Shown here: positions 13,691 to 23,200 of the stretch, piece by piece | Layout: every line of letters starts with the position of its first letter | How positions within the stretch are numbered: position 1 is the first letter of the stretch | Source of the DNA: a virus | Length of the DNA: 43,675 nt | Reading direction: 5' to 3' (one strand) | Virus record (IMG/VR): IMGVR_UViG_3300043409_000682 | Location: 1 to 43,675 of that record | Made by a program: the position numbers and the translations under genes | Notes under the pieces: model-generated | Told to the model about the DNA's origin: nothing | What the model saw: the letters and a program-made list of their open reading frames with translations, nothing else | Databases searched by the model: none

Positions 13691-14707
13691 TTACAAGTTC
13701 CTATAAATGTCTAACAACAAGTTTTTGTTAAACTTATCGCTTTCAATGTTGCTGAGTTGTCCTGTGACAATTTGGTCTACACTTTCAAACGATATATTGC
13801 CCTGTATTTCATATTCTGTCAAATCTGTGACTTTGGCAGGGATCAGTGTAATCTCTCTAAGTTTGTATTGATCAATAAATGTTTCTTTGATAAATGTTGC
13901 TTCTTCGTAACTGATATCCACATCCAAATTGACACGACAATGCATACCGGGTTGCAACATGGCTTCGGTATGTTGTAGTACATCGCTGAGTTGGAATACA
14001 CGATAGCGAGGTTGATCTGGCCAGGCATAGTGTATCGGCTCTTTGCCCCACTCTAGGACCATTAGGCCACGATCATCGTCACCGGCATCGGCGTAGTTAT
14101 GCGGAAAGCAGTTGCCAATGTATGTGATGTTCTTTTGTGTTTGTCGTTTGTGAAAGTGTCCAGTAAACACATGATCAAACCCGCCAAAGTGTTCTCTGCG
14201 TACATCACCATGCTCGGGCATGGCAACCATGGCATTCATCAAGTAACCTGGCAACTCAAAATGTCCGAACATGTATTTGGCAGAAAGTTTGGGAATTCGT
14301 TTGTGATCATCTCCGACAAGCCAAGGAGCAATAACCACATCACCGTCAGAAAACCAATCGTTAACAATTTGAACATTCGGGAGGTGACGAGCCCATTCAA
14401 CCGATTGAATATCACGTTTATCACGATAATACAAATCGTGATTTCCAGGGATAAAATAAACACGCTCAAAATTGTCATTTAAATGCTCCAAGGCTCGTAG
14501 ACTGTAGTTGAGCGTGACAATATTGATGGCCGCTCGGTTGTTGTGCCAATCACCCAAGAACATTGCGGTTTCGCAGCCTTCTTCTCGGGCCTTGGCAGTG
14601 GCCCATTTGATAAAGTTCAAACAATCATCATTATGACTGCCGCTGTTTGATTTTAGACCAAAATGTATATCAGTGAAGACCGCGGCCTTCTTAAAAAGGT
14701 TACTCAT
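13691..14707 (-). CDS. 47: Recombination endonuclease subunit gp47 (Mre11/SbcD-like)
   Basis: 338 residues, as in T4 gp47 (339). It is a metal-dependent nuclease acting with gp46. All phosphoesterase motifs are readable: DIHFG (13-17), GDWHNNR (52-58), GNHDLY (88-93), GHFE near 150 and TGHFHKRQ near 190. It follows the gp55 gene by 43 bp and precedes the radical SAM gene. A TATAAT at 14728-14733 on the minus strand could be a -10 element with a start about 14 nt before the ATG, but no matching -35 is seen. Confidence 0.95.
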   Translation of the reverse strand: MSNLFKKAAVFTDIHFGLKSNSGSHNDDCLNFIKWATAKAREEGCETAMFLGDWHNNRAAINIVTLNYSLRALEHLNDNFERVYFIPGNHDLYYRDKRDIQSVEWARHLPNVQIVNDWFSDGDVVIAPWLVGDDHKRIPKLSAKYMFGHFELPGYLMNAMVAMPEHGDVRREHFGGFDHVFTGHFHKRQTQKNITYIGNCFPHNYADAGDDDRGLMVLEWGKEPIHYAWPDQPRYRVFQLSDVLQHTEAMLQPGMHCRVNLDVDISYEEATFIKETFIDQYKLREITLIPAKVTDLTEYEIQGNISFESVDQIVTGQLSNIESDKFNKNLLLDIYRNL

Positions 14708-14750
14708 TGATACAGTATAACAGAAAAATTATACAGAGAGCAAATTTATT

Positions 14751-15662
14751 TTACTCATCTCCATCAGATCCGCCACCGCCACCATAACTACCACCGCCTT
14801 GACCTTGGCGTGTGTAACTGGGCGTTAGCCCATTCATTTCTAGTATATCATCGCGTAGGTTTTGACTACGCTTTTCAATGTTTAAGACACGAGTAAAGCT
14901 ATTAGTGATAGCGGCAGTATAATACGCAAAAGGGTTCTGCGATTTTGATTCATCGAATTGCAGTCCGATTTGACTGAGTTGCAACAGGGCTTGGCTTCGC
15001 ATTTCGTCATTGTATGTGTATCCTCTCCAGTTAGATCTTGTGGCATAACGTTCGCATAATTTCATAAACATGTGAGCCAGTTTCTTGGTCATTGCTCCGT
15101 GGTCTTTGCAGAATTCTCCGGTGATGATGTCACCCTGCCAATGGCTCTTGCCCACTACATACTGAGTTCCATCCTCAGCAACTTTATAGTGAAAGAATGG
15201 TGGGAAATTACATTTGGTATATTTTGTGGGTGCTTTGACAATTTCGTGGTCATCGTATTCGGTTAACACCACTTCTTCTTCGATTACTACAGCACCTTTT
15301 TTGACTTTTGGTGCGGCGGCCGGCACATGTTCCCAAGTCATGATTCTAAATACCACGTCTTCTGCTGGAACTTCTTTGAGTTTAACTTCAAAATCTTCCA
15401 GTTTCTTTTTGTTTGCTTTTACAGTTTCCCCGGCATTGGCTTCTTCGAAGGCCAATTTGGTCAACCTCTCGGCTCGATTCTTACGGGCCTGCATGATGTT
15501 CTTTTTGTTAATCTTGTCTACGCCCAATAAAATCATGTCGTAATCGGCATAGGCAGAATCTAAGAATGTACAGTACGTGGTCTTACTTCGATGTATCTCT
15601 TTTAAGATATCTTTGTTGTTCAAGTAATTTTTTACTTTTACTGGTGGTAATAATGATTGCAC
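14751..15662 (-). CDS. 55: Late-transcription sigma factor (gp55-like)
   Basis: 303 residues from a GTG at 15662 (AAGGA lies 11 nt upstream). The C-terminal half carries the gp55-type core-binding and promoter region: NWRGYTYNDEMRSQALLQL, then QNPFAYYTAAITNSFTRVLN, homologous to sigma region 2 with the -10 recognition helix. T4 gp55 is 185 residues; this protein has an extra N-terminal half of about 150 residues (Lys-rich helix, then a KVKKGAVVIEEEVV segment) of unclear role, and a Gly/Ser-rich tail. gp55 redirects host RNA polymerase to TAAATA late promoters with gp33 and the gp45 clamp, neither of which is in the window. A TAAATA-type motif precedes its own gene. Confidence 0.85.
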   Translation of the reverse strand: MQSLLPPVKVKNYLNNKDILKEIHRSKTTYCTFLDSAYADYDMILLGVDKINKKNIMQARKNRAERLTKLAFEEANAGETVKANKKKLEDFEVKLKEVPAEDVVFRIMTWEHVPAAAPKVKKGAVVIEEEVVLTEYDDHEIVKAPTKYTKCNFPPFFHYKVAEDGTQYVVGKSHWQGDIITGEFCKDHGAMTKKLAHMFMKLCERYATRSNWRGYTYNDEMRSQALLQLSQIGLQFDESKSQNPFAYYTAAITNSFTRVLNIEKRSQNLRDDILEMNGLTPSYTRQGQGGGSYGGGGGSDGDE

Positions 15663-15681
15663 AGAGACGGATTCCTTTACA

Positions 15682-15697
15682 GTTAGTGTATACTAAC
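15682..15697. promoter_or_regulatory. Palindrome at the predicted gp55 start site
   Basis: GTTAGT-GTAT-ACTAAC is a perfect 6-bp inverted repeat placed right where transcription from the late motif at 15697-15706 would begin. It could be an operator or a leader hairpin. Confidence 0.35.
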
Positions 15698-15706
15698 ATA
15701 TTTACG
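15697..15706 (-). promoter_or_regulatory. Candidate late promoter for gp55
   Basis: The minus strand reads CGTAAATATG about 35 nt before the GTG start of gp55. If real, the late sigma would drive its own gene, a positive feedback. Confidence 0.4.
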
Positions 15707-15708
15707 TG

Positions 15709-15726
15709 TAAAAGGTCAACCTTTTA
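15709..15726. repeat. Perfect inverted repeat in the gp55/baseplate divergent region
   Basis: TAAAAGG-TCAA-CCTTTTA, 7-bp stem and 4-nt loop, between the leftward gp55 promoter and the rightward baseplate promoter. It is suited to binding a dimeric regulator; no terminator tail is present. Confidence 0.5.
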
Positions 15727-15761
15727 GTAAAAAATCTTTATAGTAGCCTATTTTGTTAACC

Positions 15762-15772
15762 CATAAATATTG
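15762..15772 (+). promoter_or_regulatory. Candidate late promoter of the baseplate operon
   Basis: CATAAATATTG, a close match to the T4 late -10 (TATAAATA), lies 17 nt before the ATG at 15789. It heads the long plus-strand run of baseplate and fibre genes. Confidence 0.55.
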
Positions 15773-15788
15773 TAACAAGGATACATCA

Positions 15789-16763
15789 ATGGGATTATTT
15801 GACGCGGTAGGAAGCCAAGTAGCTGGGCAAGCACTAGGTGATGCCACGGGATCAGCAGGCCGATTGGCTGTAGCAGGATTGATTCCCGGTGGTAGTATTG
15901 GATTTAAAATTGGTGGAGCCAAAGTTAATATAAATCTTAACGGTGGTGCGCCAGACTGGCGACTGCGTGTTAGTCTGGCTGAAAAAGCTGATTATTTTTA
16001 TAAAGCACAGAGTCCGGCAGATCGAGGAATAATGAGTCCCCTGTTTGGTAGTGTTACACAAAATGGAGTTATATTTCCTTATACTCCGCAAGTACAAGTA
16101 ACGCATACAGCCAGTTACAGTCAACAAAAATTTACACACAGCAACCATCCTGGATATTTTTATGAAAACTCAGAAGTTGGTGCAATATCAATCGCTGGAG
16201 ACTTTACAGTACAAAACAACATAGAAGGTCAATACTTGTTGGCCGCCATCACTTTCTTTAGAGCCTGTACAAAAATGTGGTTCGGCAACAGCAAGAGTCG
16301 TCAAGGCTTCCCGCCTCCAATGGTTTTCTTAAACGGATATGGCAGTAACTATTTGCCCAATGTGCCTTGTGTTGTGACCAGTTTCAGTCACACCATGCCC
16401 AACGATTGTGATTATATTGATGTGCCAACTGTGCTACCAGGTGGAGCCGGTGCAGGTGGTATTGGCGGAGCCATTAGTGCAGGTGTCAGTGGACTAATGC
16501 AAGGTGGCGGACTTGGTGCAGTTACCGGAGCATTGACCAGCGGATTACAAAGTGCTGTTGGGTCCACACTGGGCCCAAGTGGTGCAGGCATTGCTAGCCT
16601 ACTGGGTGCCACTGGCGGTGGTAGCACACGCTTGCCCACCAATAGTCAACTGTCAGTTACCTTGCAACCAGTATACAGTCGCAAGGCTGTTAGTGGATTT
16701 AATCTTGATGACTATGCGGCCGGTAAGATGATCGGTAGTACCAGCAAGGGAGGATTTATCTAA
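15789..16763 (+). CDS. Baseplate tail-tube initiator/cap protein (gp48/gp54-like)
   Basis: 324 residues from ATG 15789, chosen over an upstream ATG at 15753 because AAGGA lies 8 nt before it and the longer start would sit upstream of the promoter motif. The block FPPPMVFLNGYG, then VPCVVTSFSHTMPNDCDYID (near residues 175-210), is like the gp48/gp54 family, which plugs the baseplate and nucleates tube polymerisation. A Gly/Ala-rich flexible stretch (about 218-285) separates it from a conserved C-terminal strand region. The first ~35 residues are also Gly/Ala-rich and hydrophobic. Which of gp48 or gp54 it corresponds to is not clear. Confidence 0.6.
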   Translation: MGLFDAVGSQVAGQALGDATGSAGRLAVAGLIPGGSIGFKIGGAKVNINLNGGAPDWRLRVSLAEKADYFYKAQSPADRGIMSPLFGSVTQNGVIFPYTPQVQVTHTASYSQQKFTHSNHPGYFYENSEVGAISIAGDFTVQNNIEGQYLLAAITFFRACTKMWFGNSKSRQGFPPPMVFLNGYGSNYLPNVPCVVTSFSHTMPNDCDYIDVPTVLPGGAGAGGIGGAISAGVSGLMQGGGLGAVTGALTSGLQSAVGSTLGPSGAGIASLLGATGGGSTRLPTNSQLSVTLQPVYSRKAVSGFNLDDYAAGKMIGSTSKGGFI

Positions 16764-17062
16764 TGGCCAGATACAGCAGATCCAGTCCTTACTACAGCAC
16801 AGACCGCTTTGGTAAATTTTTAGATGTTTTAACAGATAGACCAATCAAAGCCAAAGCATCAGACATCTTATACAAAATAGACAAAGTATACGAGTATCGT
16901 CCCGACCTGTTGGCACACGACTTGTATGGCAGTCCTGCCTTGTGGTGGGTGTTTACACAGCGCAATCCCGATGTAATTCAAGATCCCATATTCGATTTTA
17001 AGGCAGGAAGAAACATTTATATTCCTACCAAGGATCAATTAAACTCAGACCTAGGAGTATAA
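16763..17062 (+). CDS. 53: Baseplate wedge protein gp53 (LysM-like)
   Basis: 99 residues. The ATG shares its A with the previous TAA (TAATG), a tight coupling. The sequence YEYRPDLLAHDLYGSPALWW near residue 44, then GRNIYIPTKDQL at about 83-94, matches the gp53 pattern in which the strand before the C-terminus carries a LysM-like 'G..I.IP' turn. T4 gp53 has 196 residues, so this is a minimal version. In T4 it clamps neighbouring wedges round the hub during baseplate closure. Confidence 0.85.
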   Translation: MARYSRSSPYYSTDRFGKFLDVLTDRPIKAKASDILYKIDKVYEYRPDLLAHDLYGSPALWWVFTQRNPDVIQDPIFDFKAGRNIYIPTKDQLNSDLGV

Positions 17063-17065
17063 TCC

Positions 17066-20000
17066 GTGGCGGATACTGCGTTTGCATCAGACTACGAAAA
17101 GCAACAGGCCATTGATGCCCAAGTTGCACGACTAAACGCCCAACAAAAAGTTGTTAACAATGCAGACCTTTCGGCACAGGAAGCCTTTCGTGCCAGACGT
17201 ACAGCCAGGAACGAAGTCAATGCGGCCAGGACTGAAATACTCACAGCGTCTGCGGCAGACAGGCCCGCCCTGGAAACAAAAATACAACAGCTTCAACAGG
17301 ACTACAACCAGGCCAGTGACGAATACCTACGTGCGTCTGACATTAGAAATGCGGCAGAAGACAAGTACAACAGCATTGATCAAGGACTTACTAGCCTACA
17401 AGAACGTATTGTAGATCCCAGAACAGATCCCGAAGTGGTTGCTATTGCGGCCGACGAAGCTGATTACGAGGATGCCGAAGAGGAAGAGCTAGATGATGAA
17501 GAGCAGGCCAATTTGGATAACACCGCAGAAGATGGTGACGAGGAAGATGCTGAACCAGAACTATTAAACACAGAAGATGACGAGACTGCGGCCAACAGAG
17601 CGGCACTAGGCGATTGGAACGACACCGCCCCCGGTAAAACTGTAAGTGCAACCGACAAACCATTTAATGCAACATCCAACACAACCGACACAACAGCTGG
17701 AACCAAAACCACTGTGGGTGCAAATAGTCAAGTACCAAAATATACTCCTAGAGATAACCCACTACACAAGTATGCCACCTACACCTACAGCATAGCATTG
17801 TTTATTTTATCAAGAAAAGACATTAACTTATTGACAACAAACCCAGGCGACTGGAAACCTAACACAGGTAGAGTTAAATCTTGTTTGATCGCCAGTGGTG
17901 GTAAAAACTCCGGTCAGTATGCACGTAATTCAAATTTTACAGATGACTTTTATTTTGACAACTTAAAAATGACCACAGTGATTGGTATGAACAGTAGAAG
18001 TAAGTCAACCAACGCCATTGACATTGGCTTTACCATATTAGAACCGTATGGTATGAGCCTGCTGGACCGTATTATTGAAGCTTCCAATGATGTACAAGCA
18101 CCCAACTTCAAGGCCATGCCTTACTTGTTGGAAGTTGAATTCTACGGCTACGATGATGACGGTACTCAAATACTAATTGAAGATCAACGCAAACGTTTTC
18201 CCATACAGATTATTGAAATGAAGATCAAAGTGGGAAGCAAAGGCGCAGAGTATGCAATCAAAGCTATTCCGTGGAATCATCAGGCCTTGAGTCAGAGTGC
18301 GGCCACTACTCCCATCAACTTGGAAGTCAAAGCCAGCACAGTTGGCGAATTCTTTAAGAACAATATCGAAGCAGATCAAATAGCAGTAATTAATCAAGAC
18401 GAAGCCAAAGTTGCCGCACGGTCTGCCAATCAACGCAAAGAAGCAGATTTAAAAGCCGCAGACCAAGCAGAACGTAAGTCACGCCAGGAAACGGCTGATC
18501 AAGCCTCGCGGGCTCAAGGTGTTAGCGAACAAGAGATTGCAGATTATAAAGTTAGCGCATCGGCGAGAAAACTTGAAGATTCAAATGAACTATCTAAAAA
18601 TCAAGGTATTGTCAATAGGGCATTTGCTGTTGCCAGTTACTGCGGTGGTGTAAATGCTTGGTACACTGATCTTGTGCTTAAAAAATTGCGTGGCACCAAA
18701 GACGGAATACTGTTTGATATACACCCCGATATTGCTAAAACTAAAATTGTAGTACCTGAACAAAAAGATATTTCTAGATCAGCTGTTAGGGATGACAAAC
18801 CCGGTGATGCGGCAGAAGCCGCCGCAAAAGATGCCAACCGTGTGTTTACAGATGCACAGGCATTTCCTATCAGTGCTGGCACCGGCATACCAGCAGTGAT
18901 CGACATGATCATGCGTAACAGCGAGTATATCACCAAGCAGGTTAAAGATCCTGGCAAGATGACCCCACAGGACATAGCCGAAAAAGAAGGTAAACCCCTA
19001 GACTGGTATAAAGTTATTCCAACAGTTAAAATTGGCGAATACGATTTTGCATTAAACAAATTTAGCACAGAAACTACGTATCACATAATGCCGTATATAG
19101 TGTACGACAGTAAACATCCGCAGGGACCAACCACACCCCCACAAGGTGCAATGAAACAATACTACTATAGTTATACTGGTAAAAATACAGATATCTTAGA
19201 TTTTCAAATTGATTTTGACACGTTGTTTTATACTGCGGTCACTGCTGGCGCGGCCAAATGGCAGGCCGATATGGCCACAAAAGCCGACGAACAAAAAGAT
19301 TCTGCACAAAAAGCCGCATTAACTGATCCAGTTTATGCCAAAGAACTAGTCAACAGACAATTAAGATTAATCCCCGAACAACCCACCACAGGTGGTAGTG
19401 GAGCCAAGGCGGACGTCAAACAAGTAGCGGCCACAGACATACAGGCCAGTCAATACAGCAACAGTCGCGGCGATATGCTTAACTTAAAGTTAAAAATTGT
19501 AGGTGATCCTGAATTGATCAAACAAGACGACATCTACACAAATCCTAGTCAAGGCGGGTACGAAACACAGATTAATACATTGGGCATAATGAAAGACAAC
19601 GGTAGCGTACCAATGGACAACGGTGAGGTAATGGCCCTAGTTGAATTTCGTACTATACTGGACATGGATGACACCACTGGCAATCCGGCAAAAGATAAAA
19701 AATACGAGGCCAACAGTGTATTTTCAGGCGTGTATAGGATTTTAACAGTTGACAATATATTCCAAGGTGGCAAATTTGAACAAACCATTGACTTGATACG
19801 CATGCCTGATGCTGTAAATAACGCAACCATAAATGCAGGTGCAGGCCAGCCAGTCAGTCCACCCACGCAAAATAATAACTCCACAGCCGTTGCAGATGCA
19901 AGAAAGCCGACGAGTGACACACCCGAAGTTGATAACTATAACCCAACTGATGTAGATGCAAATAAAGAAGATGAGGAATTAATTCCTCTGAATGAAGATG

Positions 20001-20215
20001 AGGAAGAACAACCAGATGAAACAGAAACAGTAGATGAGTCTGATGAAGATGCTGATTATCAAGATCTACATGCGATTGATGAAGACGCAGAAGAAATGGA
20101 TATTGACGAATTTGAAGATAGTGAATCAACAAATCCGGAGTCTGGCATAGTAAATGATAACGATACGTTTGTTGATACAAATCAGCCATTTGCCCCACCA
20201 ACACAATTCGCATAA
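17066..20215 (+). CDS. Large baseplate hub-like structural protein
   Basis: 1049 residues from a GTG start 3 nt after gp53. Residues 1-115 are a long Gln/Ala/Arg-rich coiled coil, and 130-175 are a very acidic tract. From about 220 to 420 there is a folded domain (YTYSIALFILSRKDINLL, then LEPYGMSLLDRIIEAS). A second helical linker spans about 430-510. A third domain (about 520-910) includes FALNKFSTETTYHIMPYIVY and YYYSYTGKNTDILDFQ. The C-terminus from about 965 is again acidic. Position directly before the gp5-like spike suggests the hub ring role filled by T4 gp27, but I cannot demonstrate homology; it could also be a wedge protein. Acidic ends this strong are unusual. Confidence 0.55.
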   Translation: MADTAFASDYEKQQAIDAQVARLNAQQKVVNNADLSAQEAFRARRTARNEVNAARTEILTASAADRPALETKIQQLQQDYNQASDEYLRASDIRNAAEDKYNSIDQGLTSLQERIVDPRTDPEVVAIAADEADYEDAEEEELDDEEQANLDNTAEDGDEEDAEPELLNTEDDETAANRAALGDWNDTAPGKTVSATDKPFNATSNTTDTTAGTKTTVGANSQVPKYTPRDNPLHKYATYTYSIALFILSRKDINLLTTNPGDWKPNTGRVKSCLIASGGKNSGQYARNSNFTDDFYFDNLKMTTVIGMNSRSKSTNAIDIGFTILEPYGMSLLDRIIEASNDVQAPNFKAMPYLLEVEFYGYDDDGTQILIEDQRKRFPIQIIEMKIKVGSKGAEYAIKAIPWNHQALSQSAATTPINLEVKASTVGEFFKNNIEADQIAVINQDEAKVAARSANQRKEADLKAADQAERKSRQETADQASRAQGVSEQEIADYKVSASARKLEDSNELSKNQGIVNRAFAVASYCGGVNAWYTDLVLKKLRGTKDGILFDIHPDIAKTKIVVPEQKDISRSAVRDDKPGDAAEAAAKDANRVFTDAQAFPISAGTGIPAVIDMIMRNSEYITKQVKDPGKMTPQDIAEKEGKPLDWYKVIPTVKIGEYDFALNKFSTETTYHIMPYIVYDSKHPQGPTTPPQGAMKQYYYSYTGKNTDILDFQIDFDTLFYTAVTAGAAKWQADMATKADEQKDSAQKAALTDPVYAKELVNRQLRLIPEQPTTGGSGAKADVKQVAATDIQASQYSNSRGDMLNLKLKIVGDPELIKQDDIYTNPSQGGYETQINTLGIMKDNGSVPMDNGEVMALVEFRTILDMDDTTGNPAKDKKYEANSVFSGVYRILTVDNIFQGGKFEQTIDLIRMPDAVNNATINAGAGQPVSPPTQNNNSTAVADARKPTSDTPEVDNYNPTDVDANKEDEELIPLNEDEEEQPDETETVDESDEDADYQDLHAIDEDAEEMDIDEFEDSESTNPESGIVNDNDTFVDTNQPFAPPTQFA

Positions 20216-20225
20216 GGATACGTAA

Positions 20226-23200
20226 ATGGATTTAAGATTAGGCCGTAAAATACCAAGCAACTACAATCAAGACTCTGCCCCGGGCATGAAGTTTGACAAA
20301 GGTATATACTCTGGCATTGTTAAATTAAATGTTGATCCACTGCGACTGGGGCGTCTACGTATTTGGATTGCTGACATGGGCGGAAATGAAAATGATGCCA
20401 ACAACTGGCGTTGGGTCAACTATGCCAGCCCTTTTTATGGCCACACTACACAAACAGAAAAAGCACAAGCCAACACAGTAGCAGGTACAGAAAGCACCTA
20501 CGGCATGTGGATGGTACCACCAGACGTGGGTAATACAGTGTTATGTTGTTTTGTCAACGGAGATCCTGGTAGAGGTTATTGGTTTGCCTGTGTGACATCA
20601 ACCAACTTGAGCCACGGCATGGTTCCAGCCATTGGCAAATACAGTGAGAATGTGGACAAGGCCACAGTGGCTAGCAATTTGGTAAAAGCCGCATTGAATA
20701 GATCCGAGCCTACATTTTTGCCTTCAGCTGAGTTTAACGAAAATGTCAAAGCCAACATGGACGGAAGTTTCTTAACCAACAAGTTACCGGTGCATGAACC
20801 ACAGGCAGAAATAGTAATCAATCAAGGACTTGACACAGATAGAGTTCGTGGAACGCCTAGCAGTAGCAGTATGCGTGATGCTCCAAGCTCAGTATTTGGC
20901 ATTAGTACACCGGGTAGAGCACCCGAAACAAGCAATAGTACAACGCCCAAGTATCGTATTGGTGGACATCAGTTTGTTATGGATGATGGAGACAATGCCG
21001 GAGTTGATCAACTGGTACGATTACGCACAGCCGGCGGACATCAAATCCTAATGAACGACAGCGAGCAGGTGTTGTACATTGCCAACAGTACTGGCACAGC
21101 CTGGATGGAATTTGGCAACAACGGGCAAATACACATGTATGCCAACAAAGGGTTTAATGTACGCACCGACGGTGATTTAAATTTACACAGTCAAAAAAAT
21201 GTCAACATACAGGGTGACGAAGTGCGTATTCGTGCCACATCTAACTTGGGCTTAGAATCCGCCGAAATGACTCTACGTGCGTCTGACAGTTTAAAACTAT
21301 TCAGTGGCAAGATTGATATCGGATCGTATGGAGCATTGTCTGTCACAGCAAGTGGCGGACTTGGTATAGCAACTAAAACAGAGTTGCGATTGGTTGGTAA
21401 CAACTTTATTAGATTAAACGATGGAGCTGTTGCTGAAGTAGCAGATCCAGGATTTTTACAATTAAATCAATTGCCTCAGACTACTAAAACAGCAAATCAA
21501 TTGTATCAAACCAATGCCGCTGATTCTCCAGATCATTTGGAAAGTGTAGTCACAGTTGCACCCGATCACGAACCTTGGCCAAGAAACACAGATGCCATTG
21601 CCATCGTACAACTGCCAATTCCTTCAGAGTCAGGCTCAGTGGAAACTATCTCCACACTAGATGTTCAAGTAGCACCTGTGGCAGGCATATGCAATGATGT
21701 AACACCACCACCAGCAACCACACCCAATTCAACAAGTCCCGCAGGTGCAGGTCCGTTTGGAGATTGGATTGCTGGATTTGAATCTGGCAGTGCTGGTTAT
21801 AATGCATTCAACCGGGGTAGTAGTCCGCCAGCAGGAACAGGCACAGTCGGCGGCGAAAAAATTGATCTAGTTAATATGACCCTGGATGAAATATTATCTA
21901 AAAAAGCGACCAATGAACCAGATCCGGCCAAACGATTGTTTGCTGTTGGTAAATATCAACTTATTCCGGTTACACTCATAGATGCTATGACAAAATTAAA
22001 AATCCCCGGCTCACAGAAATACACCGCCGAATTCCAGGACTATTTGTTTGTTAACTTTTTATGCAAAGGTGCAAGACCATCAATTAATAAGTATCTTACA
22101 GGGTCCAATCAAGACGATGAAGCCGCATTGTTGCAGGCTCAAGTTGCAACTGCGGCATGTTGGGCATCAGTTGAAGACCCTACTCTGGGGCGAGGACGCT
22201 ATGATGGGCAAGGTACCAATACTGCACATGGTAAAGCAGTTGACTCTAAGAAGAAACTCAAAGAACAGTGGGCGTGGTTACGCAAGGGTGCGGCAACAGC
22301 TGGATCTGGAGCGGTCATTACTGACGGAACCGGTAATCCAATACAAAGTGGTTATGCCAATGATGATCTAGGTCTGCAATCCACAGCAGGTAAAGAAGTT
22401 ACCAAGAAAGCACCAATTGAAAAGATGGCAACAAGCCAACTTCAAATACAAGGTGATTTGATTGGTAGAGGCACTCCGGGCGACAAAAATAGTATCCCTG
22501 GGCTGACAGCAAAACAACAAAAAGCCTTGGCTGTTGAAATTGGATTTGTAGAAAGCGGTGGCTCTGTTGGCTATAAGACCTCAGACCGAGTTGGCAAATA
22601 TGCAATCAATGCAGTTTTATTAAAGGAGTACGGATATATCAAATCCGACTATCTAAGCAAATACAAACTAGATGCAATCAATCAAACAGGTGCATGGACT
22701 GGAAAAGATGAAGTAAACAGCCTATCGGATTTCTTAAAGACAGAAACAGCACAAGATTTCTGTATGGTAAGTTTTATCAAAGACGCATGGAACAGGTTGT
22801 TCAACAGTCGAGGAATTGATTTTGATGACAGCATCTGCGTGGCGGGCGGCATGGTGTATGCCACATACTTCTTCAGAGATGAAACACAACTGTTTGGCAG
22901 CGATGTCAATGCAATGGTGTTGTCTGCCAAGACGTGGCGCAAACAAAATACAGGCAAAGACTCAACAGGTGCAACTCCGCACGAAGTGTATAATTGTGGA
23001 CGTTACGCTGTTGATATCCTAAGTCAAGTACAACCAGCATCAACAGGTGCTCGCGCCAGGGTTGCAACAACTGGCACATCAACTCCGCCAACAGGAGCGG
23101 CAACCATACCGCCAATTAGTGTTGATATTAAACCCACTGATGTGTTGGTGTTTACTTCTCGGTCGGGTGATAGAGCTCACTTTGATGTTGCTATATCAAC

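Noticed and set aside
14714-14743. TTGCTC-18 bp-TATACT promoter for gp47
   Set aside because: The start would fall on the gp47 ATG, giving a leaderless message; the match is also poor.
19854-20213. Minus-strand His/Leu-rich frame of 119 codons
   Set aside because: It is antisense to the acidic C-terminus of the hub-like protein, which generates His/Leu codons by complementarity.
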